From BOG-908 sp963848205 (GTDB taxonomy: Bacteria > Pseudomonadota > Alphaproteobacteria > Acetobacterales > Acetobacteraceae), in the NCBI GenBank assembly GCA_963848205.1, contig CAWKCV010000001.1, positions 124,001 through 188,000 of the forward strand: a stretch of DNA of 64,000 bases. The letters are read 5' to 3'. The notes below the pieces were generated by a model. The model searched no databases. It had not been told where the DNA came from and worked only from the letters and a program-made list of their open reading frames with translations. This document shows, piece after piece, positions 32,747 through 41,347 of the stretch. The translations under genes and the position numbers were made by a program. Numbering within the stretch: position 1 is the first letter of the stretch; each line of letters opens with the position of its first letter.

Positions 32747-35416
32747 TCAAGCCGTCTTGTCGCCCGCCACCCCCAACGCCGCCTGCGCCGCCGCCAACCG
32801 CGCCACCGGCACCCGATACGGCGAGCAACTCACGTAATCCAGTTGCACATCCTCGCAGAACGCGATGCTCGCCGGATCGCCGCCATGCTCGCCGCAAATT
32901 CCGAGCTTGATGCCGGGCTTCGTCGCCCGCCCGCGCTCGGCGGCAATGCGCACCAGCGCGCCCACGCCCTCGATGTCGAGCGAGACGAACGGGTCCTTCG
33001 GCAGAATGCCCGCTTCCACGTAATGCGGCAGGAACTTGCCAGCATCATCACGTGACAATCCAAACGTCGTCTGTGTCAAATCGTTGGTGCCGAAGCTGAA
33101 GAAGTCCGCGACCTCGGCGATCTTGTCGGCGGTCAACGCCGCGCGCGGCAGCTCGATCATCGTGCCTACCGAATACGCGATCGACTTGCCCGCACGCGCC
33201 AGCACTTCGCCGGCAACGCGCTCGACCTGTGCGCGCGTGATCTCCAATTCGCGCCGTGTGCTCACCAGCGGAATCATGATTTCGGGCACAACCGGCGCGC
33301 CGGTCTCCTCGGCAATCTGCAGCGCCGCCTCGAAGATGGCGCGCGTCTGCATCTCGTAGATTTCCGGATACGAAATCCCCAAACGGCAGCCCCGATGCCC
33401 AAGCATCGGGTTGGCTTCGGCAAGCTCGGCCGCACGCCGGCGCATCTGCTCCACATCCTGCCCAAGCGCTTCAGCCACGTCTGCAATCTCCTGGTCACCA
33501 TGCGGCAGGAACTCGTGCAGCGGCGGATCAAGCAGACGGATCGTCACCGGCAATCCCGCCATGATGCGGAACAGCTCGACGAAATCCTGGCGCTGGAACG
33601 GCAGCAGCTTGTCCAGAGCCACGCGCCGGCCTGCCTCATCATGCGCCATGATCATCTGCCGCACGGCGCCGATCCGCTCGGGTGCAAAAAACATGTGTTC
33701 GGTACGGCAAAGCCCGATGCCTTCCGCGCCGAACTTGCGGGCAGTCTCCGCATCAAGTGGCGTCTCCGCGTTGGTGCGTATCTTCAGGCGACGAAACTCG
33801 TCAGCCCAGCCCATCAGCTTCTCGAAATCGTCGGACAGCGTCGGCTCCACGGTCGCCACCTGGCCCACGAAAATCTCGCCGGTGCCGCCATCGATTGTCA
33901 CCGTCTCGCCACCGCGAATGGTCTTTCCACCAGCCGACAAGGTGCGCGCCCCGTAATCCACACTCACGCCACCGGCTCCCGCCACGCACGCACGCCCCAT
34001 GCCCCGCGCCACAACGGCCGCATGGCTCGTCATGCCGCCACGTGTCGTCAGAATGCCGCGCGCCGCGTGCATGCCGTGAATATCCTCCGGGCTCGTCTCG
34101 ATGCGCACCAGGATCACCGCTTCGCCTTTGGCCGCGCGCATCTCCGCATCGTCGGCGCTGAACACCACCGCACCCGAAGCCGCACCAGGCGACGCCGGAA
34201 GCCCGCGGCCGAATGGCGTGCGCGGAGCCTTCGGGTCCAACGTCGGGTGCAGCAACTGGTCGAGCGCCTGCGCATTCACCCGCAATACCGCTTCCTGCCT
34301 GGTGATCAGCCCGGCCTCCGCCATCTCCACCGCAATGCGCAAGCTCGCCGCCGCGGTGCGCTTGCCCGTGCGCGTCTGCAACATATACAGCTTGTTCTGC
34401 TGCACGGTGAACTCGATATCCTGCATGTCGTGGTAGTGCCGCTCGAGCGTCTCGCGCGTGCGGCACAGTTCCGCATACGCTTCGGGCAACGCATCTTCCA
34501 TCGAGATCTCGCCGGCCTTGGCAGCACCTTTGGAAAGCGGCTGCGGCGTGCGTATGCCGGCCACCACATCCTCGCCCTGCGCATTGACCAGGAATTCGCC
34601 GTAGAACATGTTCTCGCCGGTCGAGGGATCGCGCGTGAAACACACGCCTGTCGCGCAATCAGCCCCCATATTGCCGAATACCATCGCCTGCACATTCACC
34701 GCCGTGCCCCAATCGGCAGGAATGTCGTGCAAACGCCGATACGTGTTCGCCCGCGGGTTCATCCAGCTGCCGAACACTGCGCCGATCGCACCCCACAATT
34801 GATCATGCGGCGACATCGGAAACGGCTTGCCCGTCTCATCGAGCACAAGCTGCTTGTATTCCTCTACCACGCGCTGCCAATCCGACGGCTGCAGCGCGGT
34901 ATCCTCGACCACGCCCGCATCCATCTTGACGGACTCGATCACTTCCTCGAACCGGTGGTGATCCACCCCCAGCACCACACTGCCGAACATCTGGATGAAG
35001 CGGCGGAAACTATCCCACGCAAACCGCTCGTCGCCGCTCGTCTCGGCCAAACCCAACACCGTCTCGTCGTTCAGGCCGAGATTGAGCACCGTATCCATCA
35101 TCCCCGGCATCGACACGCGCGCGCCTGAACGCACGGACACCAGCAATGGCATCTTTGCATCGCCGAACGCGCGTCCTACCGCCTGCTCCACCCGCGCCAG
35201 CGCCTCGCGCACCTGCGCGTCCAGGTCGGCCGGATAGGAACGGTTGTTCTTGTAGAACTCCGTGCACAACTCTGTGGTGATCGTAAATCCAGGCGGCACC
35301 GGAAGGCCGATGCTCGCCATCTCGGCCAGGTTCGCACCCTTGCCGCCGAGCAGATTGCGCATGTCCGCGCGGCCTTCGTTGTGGCCGGCGCCGAAGCTGT
35401 AAACCCATTTCGACAT
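32747..35416 (-). CDS. ppdK: Pyruvate, phosphate dikinase
   Basis: PPDK interconverts pyruvate, ATP and phosphate with phosphoenolpyruvate, AMP and pyrophosphate, for gluconeogenesis or reversed glycolysis. The 889-residue protein contains the N-terminal ATP-grasp domain (KGANLAEMASIGLPVPPGF), the swivelling phosphohistidine domain with the active-site His in GGMTSHAAVVARGMGRA (about residue 455), and the C-terminal PEP domain with Cys in CGEHGGDPAS. The length is normal. It lies 67 bp downstream of glyS on the same strand, an arrangement known from many alphaproteobacteria. Confidence 0.97.
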   Translation of the reverse strand: MSKWVYSFGAGHNEGRADMRNLLGGKGANLAEMASIGLPVPPGFTITTELCTEFYKNNRSYPADLDAQVREALARVEQAVGRAFGDAKMPLLVSVRSGARVSMPGMMDTVLNLGLNDETVLGLAETSGDERFAWDSFRRFIQMFGSVVLGVDHHRFEEVIESVKMDAGVVEDTALQPSDWQRVVEEYKQLVLDETGKPFPMSPHDQLWGAIGAVFGSWMNPRANTYRRLHDIPADWGTAVNVQAMVFGNMGADCATGVCFTRDPSTGENMFYGEFLVNAQGEDVVAGIRTPQPLSKGAAKAGEISMEDALPEAYAELCRTRETLERHYHDMQDIEFTVQQNKLYMLQTRTGKRTAAASLRIAVEMAEAGLITRQEAVLRVNAQALDQLLHPTLDPKAPRTPFGRGLPASPGAASGAVVFSADDAEMRAAKGEAVILVRIETSPEDIHGMHAARGILTTRGGMTSHAAVVARGMGRACVAGAGGVSVDYGARTLSAGGKTIRGGETVTIDGGTGEIFVGQVATVEPTLSDDFEKLMGWADEFRRLKIRTNAETPLDAETARKFGAEGIGLCRTEHMFFAPERIGAVRQMIMAHDEAGRRVALDKLLPFQRQDFVELFRIMAGLPVTIRLLDPPLHEFLPHGDQEIADVAEALGQDVEQMRRRAAELAEANPMLGHRGCRLGISYPEIYEMQTRAIFEAALQIAEETGAPVVPEIMIPLVSTRRELEITRAQVERVAGEVLARAGKSIAYSVGTMIELPRAALTADKIAEVADFFSFGTNDLTQTTFGLSRDDAGKFLPHYVEAGILPKDPFVSLDIEGVGALVRIAAERGRATKPGIKLGICGEHGGDPASIAFCEDVQLDYVSCSPYRVPVARLAAAQAALGVAGDKTA

Positions 35417-35483
35417 TTAAGTGCTCCAAGTTAGGCAAGCGCTGGGGAGATGTACCATCCCCCCGAGGCCCCCCTGCATTTCT

Positions 35484-37529
35484 TCAGGATTCGACTGCGG
35501 AGAAATCCGCTGCAGCGTTCAAGGCGCTGCGCAAATGAGCCAATAATCGCAATCGGTTCGCGCGCAGCGACGGATCTTCTGCATTCACCGTCACCTTTTC
35601 GAAAAACGCGTCGAGCGGCCCGCGCAACATCGCCAGCGCCTGCATCGCCTCACCGAAACGCTCCTCTGCCAGCAACGCACTTGCACGACCGGCATTCCGC
35701 AACGCCTCGTGCAGCTCTTGCTCCGCCGGCTCGCGCAGCAGTGCCGCATCCACCTCGCCCACATGCGGCCCGTCGCGCTTGTCCTCGATCCGCAAAATAT
35801 TTGCCGCGCGCTTATACGCCGCCAGCAGATTGCCGCCATCCTCGGTTCGCAACAAAACCGCCACCGCCTCGGTTCGTGCCAACACCCGCGTCAAATCGTC
35901 GTCGCCACCCGCCGCAAACACCGCCGTCAGCACGTCGTGCCGTGCACCCTCCGCGCGCAACTGCACACGCAGCCGCTCGACGATGAACGACAGAACGTCC
36001 CCGGCAAGCACATCCGCATCGCCCGCCAAACCCGCCGCCGCTCGTCGCAACACCGGCCGCAGTCCAACGCGCAAGCCGCACTCGCGCACAATCCGGATTG
36101 CACCCAACGCCGCGCGACGCAACGCATACGGATCGCCCGACCCTGTCGGCTTCTGCCCGATCGAGAAAAACGCAACCAACTGATCCAACTTGTCCGCCAG
36201 CGCCACACACACGGCAACCGGCTCGCGCGGCACAGTGTCGCCCGCACCCTTCGGCGCATAATGCTCGCGCACGGCTTCCGCCACACGCGCATCCTCGCCG
36301 TCATGCGCGGCATAATAGCCGCCCATCACGCCTTGCAATTCCGGAAATTCGCCCACCATCCCGGTCGTCAGATCCGCCTTGCACAACAATGCCGCGCGCT
36401 CGGCCAGCGCCACATCGGCGCCCACCAGCTTGGCCAGCACACCAGCCAGCCGCACGATCCGCGCCACCCGCGCACCCTGGCTGCCCAATTCCGCCTGGAA
36501 AACAATCCCGTCCAGCGCCGCCGCCCGATCGGCCAGGCGCACGCGCCGGTCCAGATCGTAGAAATGCCGTGCATCCGAAAAACGTGCGCGCAGCACACGC
36601 TCATTGCCGGCGACGATCGCCGCCCCGCCGTCAGGCGCTTCCACATTGGCCACGAACGCGAACCACGGTGCCGGCGCGCCCTCCGCCGTGCGCGTTGCAA
36701 AATAACGCTGGTTAACCCGCATGCTCACCTGCATCACCTCGGGCGGCAGATCCATGAACGCGCCGTCGATGCGCCCCATCAGCGGCACCACCCATTCGAC
36801 CAGGCCGGAAACTTCCTCCACCAGGCCGGCATCTTCCACGATGACAACGCCGCGATCAGCCGCAAGCTGCGCAATCTGGCCCTGAATGGCATTCGCCCTT
36901 CCGCGCACCATCACCCGATGGCTGAACAGCGCGTCCTGCCAATCCTGCACACCGGTCACCTCGAACGCGCCGCGCCCATGCAGCCGGTGCCCCTCCGTCT
37001 CGCAACCGGACCGCAAGCCGTGGCCGTCATCCTCACTTTGTGCCAGCGCGAAATCCACCACCGCGCCATCGAGCAGACACACGATCCGGCGCAGCGGCCG
37101 CACCCAGGTGAACGCGCTCGTGCCGCCCCAACGCATGGATTTCGGCCAGGGAAAGCGCCACAGCAGCCCCGGCATCGCCTCGGCGATCAACGTCGCCGCA
37201 TCCACCGAAGGCGCGCTCCGGCGCATAACCCAGAACCCGCCTTCCTCGCGCAGCGCCTCGCGTGCCGCGCCATGCTTGCGCAAAAACCCCGCCAGCGCCT
37301 GCTCCGGCGCGCCCACCCGCGGCCCGCGCTCCTCGGTGTCCGAAGCCGCCACCGCGCCGTCGAGCTCGCAGGCCAACGCAATCCGCCGCGGCCCGCTGAA
37401 CGCACGCAGCTCGCGCGGCGCCAGCTTGCCCAGCGCCTCGCCCACCAGCCGCTGCAGTTCCTCGGCCGCGCGCGCCTGCATGCGCGCGGGGATCTCCTCG
37501 CTGAACAGCTCCAGGAAAAAACTCGGCAT
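35484..37529 (-). CDS. glyS: Glycine-tRNA ligase beta subunit
   Basis: This is the tRNA-binding beta subunit of the tetrameric bacterial glycyl-tRNA synthetase (681 residues, normal length). The N-terminus MPSFFLELFSEEIPARMQ, the HD-like block ALLCKADLTTGMVGEFPELQGVMGGYYA and the C-terminal anticodon-binding-type domain are standard. The alpha subunit gene glyQ normally lies directly upstream, but here a VapBC module ends 7 bp before the start. glyQ is not in the window. The mRNA probably runs vapB-vapC-glyS-ppdK. Confidence 0.96.
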   Translation of the reverse strand: MPSFFLELFSEEIPARMQARAAEELQRLVGEALGKLAPRELRAFSGPRRIALACELDGAVAASDTEERGPRVGAPEQALAGFLRKHGAAREALREEGGFWVMRRSAPSVDAATLIAEAMPGLLWRFPWPKSMRWGGTSAFTWVRPLRRIVCLLDGAVVDFALAQSEDDGHGLRSGCETEGHRLHGRGAFEVTGVQDWQDALFSHRVMVRGRANAIQGQIAQLAADRGVVIVEDAGLVEEVSGLVEWVVPLMGRIDGAFMDLPPEVMQVSMRVNQRYFATRTAEGAPAPWFAFVANVEAPDGGAAIVAGNERVLRARFSDARHFYDLDRRVRLADRAAALDGIVFQAELGSQGARVARIVRLAGVLAKLVGADVALAERAALLCKADLTTGMVGEFPELQGVMGGYYAAHDGEDARVAEAVREHYAPKGAGDTVPREPVAVCVALADKLDQLVAFFSIGQKPTGSGDPYALRRAALGAIRIVRECGLRVGLRPVLRRAAAGLAGDADVLAGDVLSFIVERLRVQLRAEGARHDVLTAVFAAGGDDDLTRVLARTEAVAVLLRTEDGGNLLAAYKRAANILRIEDKRDGPHVGEVDAALLREPAEQELHEALRNAGRASALLAEERFGEAMQALAMLRGPLDAFFEKVTVNAEDPSLRANRLRLLAHLRSALNAAADFSAVES

Positions 37530-37536
37530 ATCCCGC

Positions 37537-37935
37537 TCAACTATCCTTCAGCGCCGGCTCGATATCGGTGCGGGCGAAATCGTCGCCGGTGAACAGCAAC
37601 GTCTCGCCTTCCGTCTTGGCCAGGGCGTAGGCGAAGCAATCGCCGAAATCCAGGCGTGCGGCCTGCCGGTGCCGGCCGAAATGGCGCCACGCCAACCGCG
37701 CCGCCACCGCCTGCTCGGGGCTGACCGGGGCAATCGCAATGCCGGCCGTGCGGATGAACTCGTCCAGCCGCAGGCTCGCCAGCCGCCCGCCATGCTCCTC
37801 GACGATCATTGCCAGCTCCAGCCAGTTCGCGGCCGACATGCGCGGCGCCGGCGCATCCACGATCGCGTCCAGCACACGCGCCGCACCAGGCTCGTCGAGC
37901 AGCACGCACAGCAATGCCGACGTATCCACGATCAC
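37537..37935 (-). CDS. vapC: VapC-type PIN-domain toxin
   Basis: PIN-domain ribonuclease toxin of a type II toxin-antitoxin system. With GTG at 37935 the protein is 132 residues long and begins MIVDTSALLCVLLDEP, the canonical VapC opening; the longer ATG form at 37995 would add a polar 20-residue leader and overlap vapB. Acidic metal ligands are Asp4, Glu in WLELAMIVEE, and Asp residues in LDFGDCFAYALA and TGDDFARTDI. VapC toxins usually cleave tRNA or rRNA. The gene lies 22 bp after vapB and 7 bp before glyS. Confidence 0.88.
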   Translation of the reverse strand: MIVDTSALLCVLLDEPGAARVLDAIVDAPAPRMSAANWLELAMIVEEHGGRLASLRLDEFIRTAGIAIAPVSPEQAVAARLAWRHFGRHRQAARLDFGDCFAYALAKTEGETLLFTGDDFARTDIEPALKDS

Positions 37936-37957
37936 GCGCCCCTCATCCAGGCTTGTC

Positions 37958-38215
37958 TCATCGGGGGCGCCCGGACTCGTCGTAGAACTGTCCATGACCC
38001 GCCCCAGGCTCCAGGCGCAGGCTGGCGCGTATCTCGGACGCAAGTGCGGCAAGCCTGGCCAGCCGGGCCGCTCGGTCACGCTGACGCTGCTCGCGTTCGA
38101 GCCGCTCGCGCAGCGCGCCCGTCACCGCCGTGGTCAAGCTCTCGCCGGTCAGCGCCGAAAGCGCGACCGCAAGCCGGTAGCCGTCCTCGCTCTTGATGTT
38201 CAGCTGATTCGCCAT
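37958..38215 (-). CDS. vapB: VapB-type antitoxin
   Basis: This 85-residue protein starts MANQLNIKSEDGYRLAVALSALTGESLTTAVTGALRERLER, typical of the PSK/VapB ribbon-helix-helix antitoxin group. The last ~30 residues (after ASEIRASLRLEPGAGH) should wrap around the toxin. It is followed by vapC after 22 bp. An inverted repeat 36 bp upstream of the start is a candidate autoregulatory operator. Confidence 0.88.
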   Translation of the reverse strand: MANQLNIKSEDGYRLAVALSALTGESLTTAVTGALRERLEREQRQRDRAARLARLAALASEIRASLRLEPGAGHGQFYDESGRPR

Positions 38216-38250
38216 CGGCCCAGAATGCCCGTTCGTACGCGTTGGTAGAA

Positions 38251-38272
38251 GTTCGACCGCAGGCGGTAGAAC
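38251..38272 (-). promoter_or_regulatory. Candidate VapB operator (inverted repeat)
   Basis: A 10-bp inverted repeat GTTCgACCGC/GCGGTaGAAC with one mismatch and a 2-bp centre lies 36 bp upstream of vapB. VapBC complexes usually bind such palindromes to repress their own operon; binding here is inference. Confidence 0.5.
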
Positions 38273-38356
38273 TAACCCAAGGTTGCATGCTTGTCACGCC
38301 AAAAGCGCGGCCCCGCGCAGTCAGGCGCCTTGAAGCCTTCGCCCGGCCCGTCCAGA

Positions 38357-38385
38357 TTGAAGGACAACGCTTTACCGTCCATATT
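38357..38385 (+). promoter_or_regulatory. Candidate sigma70-type promoter
   Basis: TTGAAG (38357) and CATATT (38380) are separated by exactly 17 bp, 43 bp before the Bax-inhibitor-like gene. The rest of the 212-bp gap from vapB contains only the operator repeat. Confidence 0.45.
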
Positions 38386-38427
38386 ACCGCTACCGGACGG
38401 CACCAAGCCCCGCAAAGGAACCCTTTC

Positions 38428-39198
38428 ATGGCTTACACACCCGATTTCAGGAGCTATTCCAGCCCGGCGGGCGTGGCCGGCACCGCCGCCATCGACGCCG
38501 GACTGCGCGCCTACATGCTGCGCGTCTATAACTGGATGTCGTCCGGCCTGCTGCTGACCGGCGTCGTGGCTTATGCGATCGCCAACACCAGCCTGCTCGG
38601 CGCCTTCTACCACCAGGTGCCCACCGAATACGGCATGCGAATCGCGCCTACCGCACTCGGCTCGCTGTCGATGTTCGCGCCGCTCGCCTTCGTGCTCGTG
38701 CTCAGCTTCGGTGTGAACCGGCTCAGCCGCGGCACCGTCCAGGCACTCTACTGGGCGTTCTGCGCGGCCATGGGCGCCAGCCTGACCAGCATCTTCTTCA
38801 TGTATGCGCAGGACAGCATCGCGCGTACCTTCTTCATTACGGCCGCCACCTTCGCCGGCATGTCGATCTACGGCTACACGACGCAGCGCAGCCTGGCGAA
38901 CATGGGCAGCTTCCTCATTATGGGGCTCTGGGGCATCATCCTGGCCAGCTTTGCCAACATGTTCTTCCACAGCTCGCAGCTCCAGTTCGCCGTCAGCGTC
39001 ATCGGCGTCATCATCTTCACCGGCCTGACCGCCTACGACACACAGCGCATCAAGGTGAGCTACACGCAGTTCGCCCATGCCGAAGGCACCGAGGGTGCCG
39101 CTCGCCGCAGCGTCTACGACGCGCTCAGCCTGTATCTGAACTTCATCAACCTGTTCATGCTGCTCCTGCAACTGACAGGCAACCGCCGCAGCAACTGA
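38428..39198 (+). CDS. Bax inhibitor-1/YccA family membrane protein
   Basis: This 256-residue protein has about seven membrane helices and belongs to the BI-1/YccA/TMBIM family, whose members include pH-sensitive calcium-leak channels and FtsH modulators. Recognisable are the N-terminal AIDAGLRAYMLRVYNWMSSGLLLTGVVAY, MSIYGYTTQRSL and the C-terminal YDALSLYLNFINLFMLLLQLTGNRR. AAGGA lies 8-9 bp before the ATG. A strong terminator follows. It forms a single-gene unit between vapBC and the exporter gene. Confidence 0.93.
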   Translation: MAYTPDFRSYSSPAGVAGTAAIDAGLRAYMLRVYNWMSSGLLLTGVVAYAIANTSLLGAFYHQVPTEYGMRIAPTALGSLSMFAPLAFVLVLSFGVNRLSRGTVQALYWAFCAAMGASLTSIFFMYAQDSIARTFFITAATFAGMSIYGYTTQRSLANMGSFLIMGLWGIILASFANMFFHSSQLQFAVSVIGVIIFTGLTAYDTQRIKVSYTQFAHAEGTEGAARRSVYDALSLYLNFINLFMLLLQLTGNRRSN

Positions 39199-39244
39199 CG
39201 CGCGGCGGCCAACCGGCCGCACACACACGCTGATCCCTGAACCC

Positions 39245-39272
39245 AGCCCCTCTCACCGGAGGGGCTGTTTCT
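39245..39272 (+). terminator. Rho-independent terminator
   Basis: An 8-bp perfect stem AGCCCCTC/GAGGGGCT with a 6-base loop is followed by GTTTCTTT, 46 bp after the Bax-inhibitor-like gene. This is the clearest intrinsic terminator in the window. Confidence 0.85.
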
Positions 39273-39312
39273 TTATCTCTGTCGGCTAAACCGGCCGGCA
39301 AGGAGACTTCGC

Positions 39313-40542
39313 TTGAGCCTGTCGCTGCGCGCCCGACCCGCCCCCGCAATCCGCACCGGCGGCGCGATCATGACCGTTCTGCTGGCCATAAGCTTCGCGC
39401 ACATGCTGAACGACCTGATGCAATCGCTCATCCCGGCGATCTATCCCACGCTGAAGCAGAATCTCGGCATCAGCTTCGGCCAGATCGGCGGCATCACGCT
39501 CGTCAACCAGCTCACCGCATCCATCCTGCAGCCCGTCATCGGCAACTTCACCGACCGCCGGCCGCTGCCCTACTCGCTGCCGTTCGGCATGGCCTCCACG
39601 CTGATCGGGCTCCTGCTGCTCAGCCAGGCCAGCAGCTACCCGGCCGTGCTCTGCGCAGTCGCCTGCGTCGGCATCGGCTCGTCGGTATTCCACCCGGAAA
39701 GCTCGCGCGTCGCCCGCATGGCCTCCGGCGGCCAGCACGGCATGGCGCAGGCCGTCTTCCAGGTCGGCGGCAATGCCGGCTCCGCCTTGGGCCCGCTGCT
39801 CGCCGCCTTTGTCATCGCCCGGCGCGCGGGCCATGCCGGCGGCCAAGGCCTGGTCGCCTGGTTCGGGCTGGCTGCCATCGCCGGCATCGTCGTGCTCACC
39901 GGCGTCAGCACTTGGTATCGCCGCAACCTGCGCGCGAAGGTCACCCGAACCGCCCCTGCCATGCAGACGCTGCCGAACCGTCAGGTCGCGTTCGCCATGA
40001 GCCTGCTGGTTCTGCTGATGCTGTCGAAGTTCTTCTACACCGCCGGCATGGCGAACTATTACACCTTTTACCTCATCGACCGCTTCCATCTGCCAGTCCA
40101 CACCGCCCAGCTTTGCCTGTTCCTCTATCTCGGCTCGTTCGCCGCCGGCACCGTCCTCGGCGGCCCGATCGGCGACCGCATCGGCCGCAAGCGCATCATC
40201 TGGGTGTCCATCCTCGGCGTGCTGCCGTTCTCGCTGGCCCTGCCCTATGCGGGCCTTGTCGGCACCATCGCGCTTACCATCCCGATCGGGCTGCTGCTGG
40301 CCTCCGCCTTCCCCGCTATCGTCGTCTATGCGCAGGAATTGCTGCCCGGCCGCGTCGGCACCGTCTCGGGGCTGATGTTCGGGTTGGCCTTCGGGCTCGG
40401 CGGGCTGGGTGCCGCAGCGTTGGGCATGCTGGCGGACAGGACGAGCATCACGCTCGTGTTCGAGGTGATGGCCGTCCTGCCGGCTCTTGGGTTGTTGGCG
40501 GGATTGTTGCCGAAGATAGAAAGGCAGGCAGTCCTTTTTTGA
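39313..40542 (+). CDS. MFS exporter, fosmidomycin-resistance (Fsr) type
   Basis: This is a 12-helix major facilitator protein of 409 residues. The segments LLAISFAHMLNDLMQSLIPAIYP, ISFGQIGGITLVNQLTASILQPVIGNFTDRRP and FHPESSRVARMASGGQHGMAQAVFQVGGN are characteristic of the Fsr group. The TTG start is supported by AAGGAG at about a 9-bp distance. The last residues RQAVLF and the TGA come from a repeat element. It is followed by a convergent secreted-protein gene. Natural substrate is unknown; drug export is inferred from the family. Confidence 0.9.
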   Translation: MSLSLRARPAPAIRTGGAIMTVLLAISFAHMLNDLMQSLIPAIYPTLKQNLGISFGQIGGITLVNQLTASILQPVIGNFTDRRPLPYSLPFGMASTLIGLLLLSQASSYPAVLCAVACVGIGSSVFHPESSRVARMASGGQHGMAQAVFQVGGNAGSALGPLLAAFVIARRAGHAGGQGLVAWFGLAAIAGIVVLTGVSTWYRRNLRAKVTRTAPAMQTLPNRQVAFAMSLLVLLMLSKFFYTAGMANYYTFYLIDRFHLPVHTAQLCLFLYLGSFAAGTVLGGPIGDRIGRKRIIWVSILGVLPFSLALPYAGLVGTIALTIPIGLLLASAFPAIVVYAQELLPGRVGTVSGLMFGLAFGLGGLGAAALGMLADRTSITLVFEVMAVLPALGLLAGLLPKIERQAVLF

Positions 40543-40565
40543 AAAAGGACCAAAAAACCTTTTCT
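40521..40565. repeat. Interspersed boundary element, copy 10 (single left arm)
   Basis: Arm with GCAGTCCTTTTTTG, AAAAAGGAC and CAAAAAACC squeezed between two convergent genes. It gives the AVLF-stop end of the exporter, and its other edge touches the TAG of the minus-strand gene. Confidence 0.8.
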
Positions 40566-41013
40566 AGTGGCTTGGGGGAGGCATCGCGGGCATGGCCGGC
40601 ATTGTCATGCCGGGCGGCAGGGCGGGCATCTGGCCGGGTGTCATCGACATCGCCGGGTTGTTGACGACGGCCGCCTTCACGTTCGTCGCCATCTGCGTGC
40701 ACATCGCCGCCACCGTCGTCTTGCCCTTGTCGGCCATGTCGGAAATCGATGTCGTCGTGCCGTTCGGCGAGACCAGGTTGCCGCTTTTGCCGGCTTCCTC
40801 GGCTGCATCCGTCGGGCCACCGGCCGGCATCTTCGCCACTACCTGCCGCTGTGCCGCAATGGCGCTCTCGTCGATCGAGCCGTTGTTGTGGCAATATTCC
40901 AATATGCCGAGCTCGTTGGCGGCGCCGTTACGCGCCATCATGTTCATGTCCGTCTGGGCCAGCGCCGACATCGGAAACATCAGCAGTGCAACGGTCATGG
41001 CGCGTTGGATCAT
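40564..41013 (-). CDS. Secreted hypothetical protein
   Basis: This 149-residue protein has a signal peptide (MIQRAMTVALLMFPMSALA). The mature part has two cysteines in ILEYCHNNG and VAAMCTQM that could form a disulfide, a polar middle and a Met/Pro/Ala-rich end (MPALPPGMTMPAMPAMPPP). I have a vague resemblance to small secreted proteins of Rhodospirillales in mind but no function. The start at 41013 is favoured by the signal peptide; an ATG at 40998 would shorten it. The region 41014-41101 upstream contains no gene. Confidence 0.6.
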   Translation of the reverse strand: MIQRAMTVALLMFPMSALAQTDMNMMARNGAANELGILEYCHNNGSIDESAIAAQRQVVAKMPAGGPTDAAEEAGKSGNLVSPNGTTTSISDMADKGKTTVAAMCTQMATNVKAAVVNNPAMSMTPGQMPALPPGMTMPAMPAMPPPSH

Positions 41014-41101
41014 GGTGGAAGCCCCTAAGGTCTGAATGGCATTGAAGCACTGTGTTAAAACGTGCAACGCGCGCAACAAACGTGCCTATCCCCGCCTAAG
41101 T

Positions 41102-41347
41102 TGCGTTTTCGCCGCCACGGCCCTGCGCCCGAGATTGCACCAGACATTCAGCCAGGTGGTCGCCAGTCGCTGATGGACGGTCGACGCCGGTGACATCGGC
41201 CGGGATTCGCACACCCGCTCACTCACCGAGGAGCGCACCACCTATGCCGCGAACGGGTCCGCCGCGCAGGTGCAGGATCTGCGGACGCATTACCTCGTGG
41301 AGCCGAAAGGCCGGGTCACGCCCACCAGCATTGATCGCCTACCTTAG
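41102..41347 (+). pseudogene. Possible remnant of a coding sequence with an internal stop
   Basis: Frame 2 reads through a plausible protein-like stretch (ATALRPRLHQTFSQVVASR), a TGA at 41171, then 58 codons (for example SLTEERTTYAANGSAAQVQDL, TPTSIDRLP) to a TAG at 41345. Codon use is like real genes after the stop. No start codon or homologue was recognised. It may be a decayed gene end. Otherwise this 330-bp gap holds nothing else. Confidence 0.25.

Noticed and set aside
33395..35128. A 577-codon open frame opposite ppdK
   Set aside because: It is an antisense shadow of a clear, full-length PPDK gene in a GC-rich genome; no recognisable protein features.
35709..37592. A 627-codon open frame opposite glyS
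   Set aside because: It is a shadow of GlyS; long antisense frames are expected at this GC content.
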